Source of the DNA: an uncultured Alcanivoracaceae bacterium
GTDB lineage: Bacteria; Pseudomonadota; Gammaproteobacteria; Pseudomonadales; Alcanivoracaceae
NCBI GenBank assembly: GCA_937943665.1
Contig: CALEAR010000277.1
Location: 1-5,591, forward strand
Reading direction: 5' to 3'
Length of the DNA: 5,591 bases
Position numbers and translations under genes: made by a program. A model generated the notes under the pieces. That model had not been told where the DNA came from. It ran no database searches and was given only the letters and a program-made list of their open reading frames with translations. Shown here piece after piece: positions 1-5,591 of the stretch; the stretch's first letter is position 1, and every line of letters starts with the position of its first letter.

Positions 1-741
1 TGGCGGCAGCCCTTGGCCGGTAAGACAGCCCTAGTCACTGGCGCAGCGCGGGGTATTGGTGCGGCCATTGCAGAAACCTTAGCGCGTGATGGAGCCACCG
101 TCATGGTGCTTGAGATTCCTGCCATGAGCGAAGATTTACACAAGGTGGCAGATAAACTAAACGGCGTGGCTGTTACTGCAGATATCACCGCCGCTGATGC
201 CCCAGCACTCATCAGCGAAAAAGCCAAAGAGCTCGGCGGTTTAGATATCTTGGTACACAATGCTGGAGTCACCCGCGATAAAACCATGGCCGGCATGAAA
301 GAGCATCTCTGGGACATGGTGATTGATATTAATATCGCCGCCGAAGAGCGCATTAATGCCAAATTGCTAGAAGACGGCACCCTTAACAAAGGCGGCCGCA
401 TTATTGGCGTGAGCTCCATTTCGGGCATTGCCGGCAACATGGGCCAAACCAACTACTCCACTTCCAAAGCGGCGGTGATTGGTATGGTGGAAGGCATGGT
501 GGATGAACTCAGCAAGAAAGACATCACCATTAATGCTGTGGCCCCTGGTTTTATTGAAACACAAATGACAGGCGCAATTCCCTTTGCTATTCGCGAAGCA
601 GGACGCCGCCTGAATTCCCTTAACCAGGGTGGCCAGCCGGTGGATGTGGCTGAAGCTATCGCCTTCTTTGCTAGCCCTGCCTCCCAAGGAGCCACGGGCA
701 ACATTGTACGTGTTTGTGGCCAAAGCCTCCTTGGTGCCTAA
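1..741 (+). CDS. FabG4-type 3-oxoacyl-ACP/CoA reductase, C-terminal SDR domain (5' end missing)
   Basis: Short-chain dehydrogenase expected to reduce 3-oxoacyl thioesters to (R)-3-hydroxyacyl thioesters in the cytoplasm. The frame is open to the left edge (246 residues visible, first codons W-R-Q-P-L-A-G-K), so the TTG at 13 is an internal leucine, not a start. Visible-residue numbering: nucleotide-binding TGAARGIG at 13-20, an acidic Glu38 after the second strand (suggesting NADH rather than NADPH), HNAG at 86-89, Asn111, and catalytic Ser139, Tyr152 and Lys156 (Y-S-T-S-K). The C-terminal half, with RRLNSL, GGQPVDVAEAIA and a final RVCGQSLLGA, closely resembles mycobacterial FabG4 (about 450 aa) and its proteobacterial relatives, as recalled from memory. 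These carry an N-terminal flavodoxin-like domain that would lie upstream of the window. The gene ends at a strong terminator, so it is the last gene of its operon. A thiolase gene is commonly found beside this family but cannot be seen here. Confidence 0.93.
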   Translation, partial: WRQPLAGKTALVTGAARGIGAAIAETLARDGATVMVLEIPAMSEDLHKVADKLNGVAVTADITAADAPALISEKAKELGGLDILVHNAGVTRDKTMAGMKEHLWDMVIDINIAAEERINAKLLEDGTLNKGGRIIGVSSISGIAGNMGQTNYSTSKAAVIGMVEGMVDELSKKDITINAVAPGFIETQMTGAIPFAIREAGRRLNSLNQGGQPVDVAEAIAFFASPASQGATGNIVRVCGQSLLGA

Positions 742-752
742 AATACGCAATA

Positions 753-782
753 AAAAAGCTCAGCCACTTGGCTGAGCTTTTT
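753..782. terminator. Bidirectional intrinsic terminator between convergent genes
   Basis: A perfect 13-bp inverted repeat: an A5 run plus GCTCAGCC (753-765), loop ACTT (766-769), then GGCTGAGC plus a T5 run (770-782). It starts 11 bp after the reductase stop and ends 18 bp before the stop of the AraC gene on the other strand. Because the stem is flanked by A5 on one side and T5 on the other, the U-tract is present in transcripts from either direction, so it should terminate both genes. Confidence 0.93.
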
Positions 783-800
783 ACTTCTTAACCGCCTCGC

Positions 801-1847
801 TTAGCGATTTTTCTGGCGTGCTTTCTCTTGTTCTCTTTCCCTTTCCTCTTCTTCCTTCTTCGCACGACGGTATTCAATCGGAGTCATCCCCACCCAACGT
901 TTGAAAGCACGGTAAAAGGTGCTCGGTTCAGAGAACCCTGTGAGATAAACAATCTCATCAATGGATTCATCAGTGCCGGCAAGTAAGCGCTTGGCTAAGC
1001 GGCAACGATAATCCGCCACCAACTGGTTAAAGTTAGTACCCGCATCCGCCAATCGTGTACGCAGCTGGCGCGGCTTTATATCTAGCCGATTAGCAATTTC
1101 CTCTAAGTTTGCCTGCCCTGATTCAAGCAACTCCGCAATCAAACGGCTCACTTGGCCCACTAAATCCTGCTTTTCTAGTTTTGCCACCTGCTCACTGGCA
1201 AACATTTCATGCAGGCGTAGCAATTCCGGCTCATGATGGGCAGAAGGTAGCATTAAGAGGCTACGATCAAAGTGTACGCCTGAATAAGGCTGGTCGAACA
1301 CAACCTCACAATCGAACGCTTTTTCATATTCCGACATATCCGCATGCTGCGAATGAACAAAAGCCACCTTTGTGGGCTTAAATTCACCATTGGTTACAAA
1401 GCGGAAAAATTTAATCAGCCCTGCCATACCACACTCATTAAAGTGGTGTAGGCGACGGCTTACAAAAATATGACGCAGGCTCACATCGTGTTCGGTATAT
1501 ACCAATTCACCCTCAGCGGAATCAGTGAGTAAGCGCTGATAGTTCAGAGCCCGCTTAATGCCTTCGCCAAAGTTAGGACTACTAAGGAAGAGATACTCTA
1601 AAACCTGACCTTTAAAAACAGGAATATATTCACCAAGATGCAAACCAATGTAAGGATCACCTGAAACCTCCTCCGCTGCTTGCCAAAACCATTCCTGAGC
1701 ATCGTGAGGAGTACGTAAATCTGGCTCTTGTAAAACCGAAGCATCTAATCCAACTTTGGCTAACACCGCATCAGCATCTATTTTTGCTGCTTGCATGCCT
1801 TCATAGGCCATTCGCAATAGCACACCAGAGTCTGTGAGTTCAGCCAT
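801..1847 (-). CDS. AraC-family transcriptional regulator (Arabinose_bd-like sensor + AraC HTH)
   Basis: DNA-binding transcription factor of 348 residues, a normal size for the subfamily with an N-terminal 'arabinose-binding-like' effector domain (roughly residues 20-210, containing GDPYIGLHLGEY and the FGEGIKRALNYQRLLTDS segment). The C-terminal AraC DNA-binding domain covers about 229-328: the first helix-turn-helix around LEEIANRLDIKPRQLRTRL (248-266), and the second carrying the family signature SIDEIVYLTGFSEPSTFYRAFKRW within 295-318, followed by the typical G-M-T-P-I-E-Y-R. The start is supported by AAGGTG (1855-1860, minus strand) 7 nt before the ATG. The effector is unknown. Members of this subfamily in lipid-degrading gammaproteobacteria often lie beside fatty-acid or alcohol catabolic genes, so control of the flanking reductase or hydratase is possible but not shown. 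Oddity: the last 19 residues (330-348) are almost all Lys, Glu, Arg and Gln, a charged tail beyond the usual end of the domain. Confidence 0.93.
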   Translation of the reverse strand: MAELTDSGVLLRMAYEGMQAAKIDADAVLAKVGLDASVLQEPDLRTPHDAQEWFWQAAEEVSGDPYIGLHLGEYIPVFKGQVLEYLFLSSPNFGEGIKRALNYQRLLTDSAEGELVYTEHDVSLRHIFVSRRLHHFNECGMAGLIKFFRFVTNGEFKPTKVAFVHSQHADMSEYEKAFDCEVVFDQPYSGVHFDRSLLMLPSAHHEPELLRLHEMFASEQVAKLEKQDLVGQVSRLIAELLESGQANLEEIANRLDIKPRQLRTRLADAGTNFNQLVADYRCRLAKRLLAGTDESIDEIVYLTGFSEPSTFYRAFKRWVGMTPIEYRRAKKEEEEREREQEKARQKNR

Positions 1848-1970
1848 GCTTGTTCACCTTAATGTTATTAATTGTATTCACGCAGATTAGCACGCGTTGG
1901 TTTGTATACCTCAAAAAGTGTGAAAGGGCTGCCAAATTGTAAGACAAAAAAACAATACGTAACGCAAGCC
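1848..1970 (-). promoter_or_regulatory. 123-bp leader upstream of the AraC gene, with short repeats
   Basis: AT-rich spacer between the membrane-protein stop and the AraC start. On the minus strand it contains TACAAT twice (at 1871-1876 and 1936-1941), a match to the -10 consensus at 5 of 6 positions, but neither has a convincing -35 at 16-18 bp. Plus-strand TTGTA recurs at 1872, 1902 and 1937, the first two extended as TTGTATTC and TTGTATAC, and CACGC recurs at 1879 and 1891. These could be regulator-binding half-sites or chance. A 7-T run (minus strand, 1946-1952) follows the membrane-protein gene without a clear stem. The AraC promoter very probably lies here, but its exact position is not resolved. 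Confidence 0.4.
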
Positions 1971-3815
1971 CTACTCTTCACTCGCTTGAGATCCCTGAAC
2001 TGCCGGTAACTTATTAGCCTGCAAATGCCATTGTTTGAGTACAGATTGCTCTTGCTCATGAAGCCACATCAGCAAGGCTTGCTCTAGCTCGCTGCCTTGC
2101 TGATGCTGTTCTAATTTTAGCAAGGCAAAATCAGTGACTAACCAAGCCACTGCCCCCACGGCGGCACACCCTAGGGCCCCCACCCCCGAAGGAGCACACA
2201 AAAGGGCACTGCCTCCGATTCTAGCCGAGGCACTTTTAGCCAACTGTGATGCGGCCTGACGACGCCCCATGCGTGTAAAAGCGTAACGCGCACCAACCCC
2301 AGAAACCACTCCAACTCCCAAGGCCGCCGCACTTATGGTTTGCCGCTGTTCAAACTGCTGTTGCGCCAACGCTAAGGCGGACGGCGGCTCTATACTGATC
2401 TCTGTTAATGCCTTCGGTGGCCGCATATAGGTTGGCAGGGGTTCGCCTAACAATTGTTCCACATAAGTGCGCCATTGCTTTAGTGAGGTTTCTTGCCAAG
2501 CTGCCTCAATGCGGTGTGTTTTGCTAAGCAGCTGTTCAAACCAGGCTTCCTCTTCTAGCTCTGGTAAGAGCTGCCGCCTCAAATCTTCATGGGTATTAGA
2601 GGGTTTTTGGAATAGCCATTGCGCCCCTGCCAGCAGCATACGCTCATATTCAGCCCCCAAACTATAATAAGAGGCCACCACCTGTGGCACTCGCTCCCGC
2701 GCAGCGGCAAACAGCTGGGTTATATCCTCCCTTACTGCTTGGGCCACCTGCTGCTGCAAGCTTGCTTCCTGCCACTCCCAAAACGATGTCATAGCCTTCA
2801 TCAACAACGTTTGCTGCGCTGGTGTTACCACATAATAATGGCCATCCATCACCAATAACTGCGGGGCCTTTCGCCAATCTCGCAGCCCCAACCCCACCAT
2901 TACCAACACCAATAAAGCCACCACAACATGGCGTTTCCAAGAGGGCTCTTGAGCTGAAGGGCCAGGTAAAAAGCCCACATAACCCACCACCCGAAGCCAA
3001 ATGCCACACCACAATACCTCTGGCAAGTGCAACAACAGGCGCCACAATAAGCGCAGCTCCTCATGAGCCCATAACAAAGAAAGTTGATGCCCAATGGCCC
3101 AACGTAACGCTGCCTTTAAGCTCACCCACTGGTACACCTCGGCTAACCAGGTGCTCGCCATCCAAGTGCTACGGCTTTGCTGAAACAGTGCCTCCACATC
3201 GGGAGCAGATGCCAAGGTGCCACGGGCACACCACAAATAAAATGCCACCCCTATTAGGGTGAGGCTCCACCAACTCAAACGCCAAGCCAAAAGAGGCAGC
3301 AACACCTCCTTCACCTGTGAACGCAACACCTGCTGCCACCCCCAAAACACTAAAGGCGCCGCCAAGGTAAGCGCCACTAACCACAGCCATTGCCAAGCGG
3401 CATCAAACAAAAAGGGCCCCACCAATAAAAAAGGCATCACACACATCATTTTTAGCCCCTGCCACAGGGCCATAAAATAGCCGCCTTGCAATCGCCGCTG
3501 CCCCCAGCTCGTGGGGGCCCAATAGGCCGAAAGCCACACAGCGCGGCGCCACCGTTGCTGTTGCCAGGCCCCTAAAGTGAGTACTCCCAAGACCACCATT
3601 GCCATAAGCAACCAGGTGCCATTGTTCCACAAAGCACCATAGCGAAACCACAGACCATAGGTGCACAACAGCACTAACAAACGCAGCACCCATCTCCTAC
3701 CAAGGTGGGAAGACATTGCCCTTGTTAGCTTAGGCGGCTCTGGTACCGTTACCTGAGCCGTTGATTGGCTGTGTTGCCATGGCGGTGCGGCCAATTTATG
3801 TATGTATTTCGCCAT
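1971..3815 (-). CDS. Uncharacterised tryptophan-rich multi-pass membrane protein
   Basis: I do not recognise this 614-residue protein. The frame is long and uninterrupted and its composition is clearly that of a membrane protein. Likely membrane segments lie near residues 43-62, 67-83, 118-136, 140-158, 181-196, 260-282 and 295-311. There follows a soluble, helix-prone Gln/Glu/Ala/Leu-rich region (about 335-460) and a C-terminal glycine-rich hydrophobic module (about 493-513 and 534-568, with closely spaced Gly and the segment PSGVGALGCAAVGAVAWLVTDFALL), ending in a charged tail. By my count there are 39 Trp (about 6.4%), 30 of them before residue 315. No catalytic motif, nucleotide-binding loop or signal peptide is visible. 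The start is uncertain: the ATG at 3815 has no good ribosome site. Met34 (codon 3714-3716) has AAGG only 3 nt upstream and would remove a hydrophilic leader, keeping all membrane segments. It diverges from the hydratase gene and could be read through into the AraC gene. Function unknown; not a recognisable transporter family. Confidence 0.8.
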   Translation of the reverse strand: MAKYIHKLAAPPWQHSQSTAQVTVPEPPKLTRAMSSHLGRRWVLRLLVLLCTYGLWFRYGALWNNGTWLLMAMVVLGVLTLGAWQQQRWRRAVWLSAYWAPTSWGQRRLQGGYFMALWQGLKMMCVMPFLLVGPFLFDAAWQWLWLVALTLAAPLVFWGWQQVLRSQVKEVLLPLLAWRLSWWSLTLIGVAFYLWCARGTLASAPDVEALFQQSRSTWMASTWLAEVYQWVSLKAALRWAIGHQLSLLWAHEELRLLWRLLLHLPEVLWCGIWLRVVGYVGFLPGPSAQEPSWKRHVVVALLVLVMVGLGLRDWRKAPQLLVMDGHYYVVTPAQQTLLMKAMTSFWEWQEASLQQQVAQAVREDITQLFAAARERVPQVVASYYSLGAEYERMLLAGAQWLFQKPSNTHEDLRRQLLPELEEEAWFEQLLSKTHRIEAAWQETSLKQWRTYVEQLLGEPLPTYMRPPKALTEISIEPPSALALAQQQFEQRQTISAAALGVGVVSGVGARYAFTRMGRRQAASQLAKSASARIGGSALLCAPSGVGALGCAAVGAVAWLVTDFALLKLEQHQQGSELEQALLMWLHEQEQSVLKQWHLQANKLPAVQGSQASEE

Positions 3816-3863
3816 TTATACTAAGTGCCTGTTTTCGCTTAATATCATCCAAAGGATTTAACC
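3816..3863. promoter_or_regulatory. Divergent promoter region between membrane-protein and hydratase genes
   Basis: Only 48 bp separate the two divergent start codons. For the hydratase (+), TATACT at 3817-3822 is a good -10 candidate, though its -35 (around 3794-3800) is poor. For the membrane protein (-), TTGTCA (3870-3865) and GATATT (3846-3841) sit 18 bp apart, matching the -35 and -10 consensus at 5 and 4 of 6 positions. The two candidates overlap, so they could interfere with each other. The hydratase ribosome-binding site AAAGGA is at 3851-3856. These are consensus matches read by eye only. Confidence 0.4.
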
Positions 3864-4745
3864 ATGACAAGCTCCGAAGTGCGTACATTGAAACAAGCTC
3901 CATCCATGCTTCCCATGTTTGCCAAGGCGCTAATACGCGCAAACGTCAAGCCTGGAGCTAATCCCACGCTACCCAATATTGCGGTGCGTCTCACGGATGT
4001 GATGCTTGATAGCAAACACCTCGCAGCTTATCGTCGCGTGTGCGGCTTTTCTGCCAAGGGTGTACTGCCGATCACTTACCCCCACATGCACGCACACCCC
4101 CTGTTTATGACCTTGTTGCTAGATAAGCACTTCCCTTTTGCCGTATTAGGTTTAGTGCATGTGCGCAATATCATTACTCAGCATCGCCCAATTAAAGAGC
4201 GAGAGCAATTAGATATTGAATGCCGCTTTGGTGAATTAAAACGTTTGCCGAAGGGCTATGAGTTTTCCATCATCACCTCTGTTACCACAGGTGGTGAGCT
4301 AGTATGGGAAAGCGAATCCATCATGTTCCGCCGCGGTGGCGGCACTGGGGAAACCACAGAACGCAAGCCACGCGAAGGTTCGCCCATTCCCTCCGTGTAT
4401 GAAACTTGGTACGTAAAAGAAGATTTAGGCCGCCGATATGGTGCCATTTCTGGGGATAGAAACCCCATTCACCTTTATGCCTTCACCGCAAAAATGTTTG
4501 GGTTCAAGCGCCCCATTGCCCATGGCATGTGGTCTAAGGCGCGCAGCTTAGCCTCCTTAGAAGATCAGCTGCCCACCTCCCCCTTCACCGTGGATGTGAG
4601 CTTTAAGCTGCCCATGTTTATTCCTGCTAAGGTGCTTTTTGCCCCTGAGAAAACCGAGGATGGCTTCCGCTTCCGCTTACTTGCCAAAGACGGTGTTAAG
4701 CCACACTTAGAGGGCACCATTAAGCCCGCTGAAGAGGATAACTGA
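3864..4745 (+). CDS. MaoC-like double-hotdog (R)-specific enoyl hydratase/dehydratase (HtdX-type)
   Basis: Predicted to interconvert (R)-3-hydroxyacyl and trans-2-enoyl thioesters in the cytoplasm, the step that follows FabG-type reduction. At 293 residues it has the length of double-hotdog enzymes. The C-terminal hotdog has the hydratase-2 signature: Tyr192, then S-G-D-R-N-P-I-H (196-203) with catalytic Asp198 and His203, and A-H-G-M at 219-222. The N-terminal half (about 40-155, including YPHMHAHPL at 72-80) is the degenerate partner hotdog, without the Asp/His pair. The start is supported by AAAGGA ending 7 nt before the ATG. The closest relatives I can recall are mycobacterial HtdX proteins, encoded beside fabG4 and fadA2. 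A FabG4-type gene lies at the left edge of this window but is not adjacent. The gene stands alone on its strand between a divergent and a convergent gene, so it is probably monocistronic. Substrate chain length cannot be read from the sequence. Confidence 0.9.
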   Translation: MTSSEVRTLKQAPSMLPMFAKALIRANVKPGANPTLPNIAVRLTDVMLDSKHLAAYRRVCGFSAKGVLPITYPHMHAHPLFMTLLLDKHFPFAVLGLVHVRNIITQHRPIKEREQLDIECRFGELKRLPKGYEFSIITSVTTGGELVWESESIMFRRGGGTGETTERKPREGSPIPSVYETWYVKEDLGRRYGAISGDRNPIHLYAFTAKMFGFKRPIAHGMWSKARSLASLEDQLPTSPFTVDVSFKLPMFIPAKVLFAPEKTEDGFRFRLLAKDGVKPHLEGTIKPAEEDN

Positions 4746-4750
4746 TCCGC

Positions 4751-4776
4751 CCCCTAGCGGCTTATGCTGCTAGGGG
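4751..4776 (+). terminator. Hairpin between convergent hydratase and moeB genes
   Basis: CCCCTAGCGGC (4751-4761), loop TTAT (4762-4765) and GCTGCTAGGGG (4766-4776) form an 11-bp stem with one G-T pair (4759/4768). It begins 5 bp after the hydratase stop. The downstream plus-strand sequence CACTTTCT is only a poor U-tract, and the minus strand has none, so termination strength is uncertain. The moeB stop codon (4754-4756) lies inside the stem. Confidence 0.6.
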
Positions 4777-5560
4777 CACTTTCTCCACATATAGAGCAAT
4801 AAGGGTTCTTGCTAAAGCTAAGCTGTCGCCAGCTTAGCCGTTGGGCATCAAGGATATAAAGCTGATTCTCTCGCCGCACTCCCTGCAACATTTGCAATGC
4901 CAGCAGCGCTTGTTGTGTGCCTATTAAACCCACCACCGGCCCTAAAATACCAGCCTCATGACAATGGGTATCAGGCATTTCCTCTTCGCCAAACAAACAC
5001 ACCGCGCAAGCTTGCGTGCCTTGTGTAAAATCATAGGCCGCCACTTGACCTTGATAACGAATAGCCGCCCCCGAAATTAAGGGCACCTTGTGCTGATAAC
5101 AAGCAGCATTCAAAGCCGTGCGAACGGCAAAATTATCAGTGCAATCCAGTACCAGACCCACCCCTTTGGGCAACTGCTCGTGCAACCAAGCGGCATCCAC
5201 CTTTTCACTTTTGGCATGAATCATCACATGGGGATTACGGGCTAACAATTGTTGGCGCAGTGCCTCTACTTTGGGCTGGCCGAGATTGGCTTCTGTGTAA
5301 GCAATTTGGCGATGCAGATTACTAAGCTCCACCACATCAAAATCCACCAGGGTGAGCTCCCCCACTCCGGCGCCGGCCAAATACAAGGCCGCAGGACACC
5401 CTAAGCCGCCCGCTCCCACCACCAACACATGAGCTTTGGCTACCTTTTCTTGGCCTGGGAAATCCCAACCTGGTAAAAAAATTTGACGGCTATAGCGCAA
5501 CAGCGCCTCATCGTTCAACTCAAGGGGCATAGCCGTAGGTGACTCTGTCTCTTTCGCCAT
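4754..5560 (-). CDS. moeB: Molybdopterin-synthase adenylyltransferase MoeB
   Basis: E1-like enzyme that uses ATP to adenylate the C-terminal Gly of MoaD, priming it for sulfur loading in molybdenum cofactor synthesis (cytoplasm). The 268 residues cover the whole ThiF/MoeB fold: RYSRQ (22-26), nucleotide loop GAGGLG (49-54), Asp73, NLHRQ with Arg84, QPKVE with Lys97, DCTDN with Asp142, then the zinc cysteines C185-x2-C188 and C255-x2-C258. Cys200 (CHEAGI) matches the position of E. coli Cys187. No rhodanese domain is present, which fits bacterial MoeB rather than MOCS3-type fusions; ThiF is a less likely alternative. The start at 5560 has GGAG 7 nt upstream. A second ATG (Met11, 5528-5530) would give the shorter E. 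coli-like N-terminus but has no clear ribosome site. The gene overlaps the end of prmC, so it is probably translated from the same mRNA. In Pseudomonas the order prfA-prmC-moeB-murI is known; murI is absent after moeB here. Confidence 0.95.
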   Translation of the reverse strand: MAKETESPTAMPLELNDEALLRYSRQIFLPGWDFPGQEKVAKAHVLVVGAGGLGCPAALYLAGAGVGELTLVDFDVVELSNLHRQIAYTEANLGQPKVEALRQQLLARNPHVMIHAKSEKVDAAWLHEQLPKGVGLVLDCTDNFAVRTALNAACYQHKVPLISGAAIRYQGQVAAYDFTQGTQACAVCLFGEEEMPDTHCHEAGILGPVVGLIGTQQALLALQMLQGVRRENQLYILDAQRLSWRQLSFSKNPYCSICGESAPSSISR

Positions 5561-5591
5561 AATCTTGCTCCGTTTGCACCCCTTGCCAGAT
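5520..5591 (-). CDS. prmC: Release-factor glutamine methyltransferase PrmC, last 23 codons (5' part outside window)
   Basis: A short minus-strand frame enters from the right edge and stops at TGA (5520-5522). Its end contains EQDYGERDRVTYG, which lines up with the E. coli PrmC C-terminus as I recall it (…V-E-T-C-R-D-Y-G-D-N-E-R-V-T-L-G…). PrmC methylates the Gln of the GGQ motif in release factors RF1 and RF2. The fragment is too short to show the methyltransferase fold or the NPPY motif, which would lie outside the window. The call rests on the C-terminal match plus the known prmC-moeB gene order. The frame overlaps the first 41 bp of moeB. Confidence 0.78.
   Translation of the reverse strand: MWQGVQTEQDYGERDRVTYGYAP
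5568..5571 (-). promoter_or_regulatory. moeB ribosome-binding site inside the prmC frame
   Basis: GGAG on the minus strand lies 7 nt (CAAGATT) before the ATG at 5558-5560. The next in-frame ATG (5528-5530) is preceded by CACCTACGGCT, with no purine-rich match, so this site favours the upstream start and a long overlap with prmC. Confidence 0.6.

Noticed and set aside
13..15. TTG as the start codon of the reductase
   Set aside because: The frame is open to the left edge and the TTG encodes the Leu of the conserved P-L-A-G-K before the nucleotide-binding strand; the family has a further N-terminal domain.
367..750. 127-codon minus-strand frame opposite the reductase
   Set aside because: Antisense shadow of a gene with clear catalytic motifs; it also ends near the terminator and matches nothing I recognise.
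1946..1952. T7 run (minus strand) as a terminator for the membrane-protein gene
   Set aside because: No stable GC-rich stem precedes it; only short self-complementary bits such as TACGTA are present.
1868..2059. 63-codon minus-strand frame overlapping the end of the membrane-protein gene
   Set aside because: No recognisable motif or supporting ribosome site; it mostly reads the AT-rich spacer and the tail of the longer gene in another frame.
2822..3262. 146-codon proline-rich plus-strand frame inside the membrane-protein gene
   Set aside because: Its Pro, His and Thr content is what antisense reading of the many Trp and Gly codons produces; no motif or start signal.
1..5591. Mobile element, CRISPR array, tRNA or phage/defence system
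   Set aside because: No regularly spaced repeats, terminal inverted repeats, transposase or integrase motifs, or cloverleaf-like segments were seen; the genes look like ordinary chromosomal genes.

Overview
The window looks like chromosomal DNA of a marine-type gammaproteobacterium, perhaps Alcanivorax- or Oceanospirillales-like. This is inferred from moderate GC, compact layout and the kinds of genes present; no rRNA or other taxonomic marker is available. No mobile element, CRISPR array or tRNA is visible. The six coding regions are: the 3' end of a FabG4-type (large) 3-oxoacyl reductase gene (+, cut by the left edge); an AraC-family regulator (-); a large, uncharacterised, tryptophan-rich membrane protein (-); a double-hotdog MaoC/HtdX-type hydratase (+); moeB (-); and the last 23 codons of prmC (-, cut by the right edge).

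Layout: the reductase gene ends at 741 and faces the AraC gene across a strong, nearly symmetric bidirectional terminator (753-782). The AraC gene (801-1847) and the membrane-protein gene (1971-3815) both read leftwards, with 123 bp between them. The membrane-protein gene and the hydratase gene (3864-4745) diverge from a 48-bp spacer that must hold, or lie next to, both promoters. The hydratase and moeB genes converge with 8 bp between their stop codons, and the hairpin there contains the moeB stop. At the right edge the prmC reading frame runs 41 bp into moeB.

Functionally there are three themes. (1) Acyl-chain chemistry: a FabG4-like reductase and an HtdX-like (R)-hydratase, which in mycobacteria sit beside each other with the thiolase gene fadA2. 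Here they are on the same strand but separated by about 3.1 kb holding a regulator and a membrane protein, so the AraC protein is a plausible but unproven regulator of them. (2) A housekeeping prmC-moeB pair: release-factor methylation and MoaD adenylation for molybdopterin synthesis. (3) An orphan 614-residue membrane protein with about 6% tryptophan and a glycine-rich C-terminal membrane module. This is the least explained object in the window.
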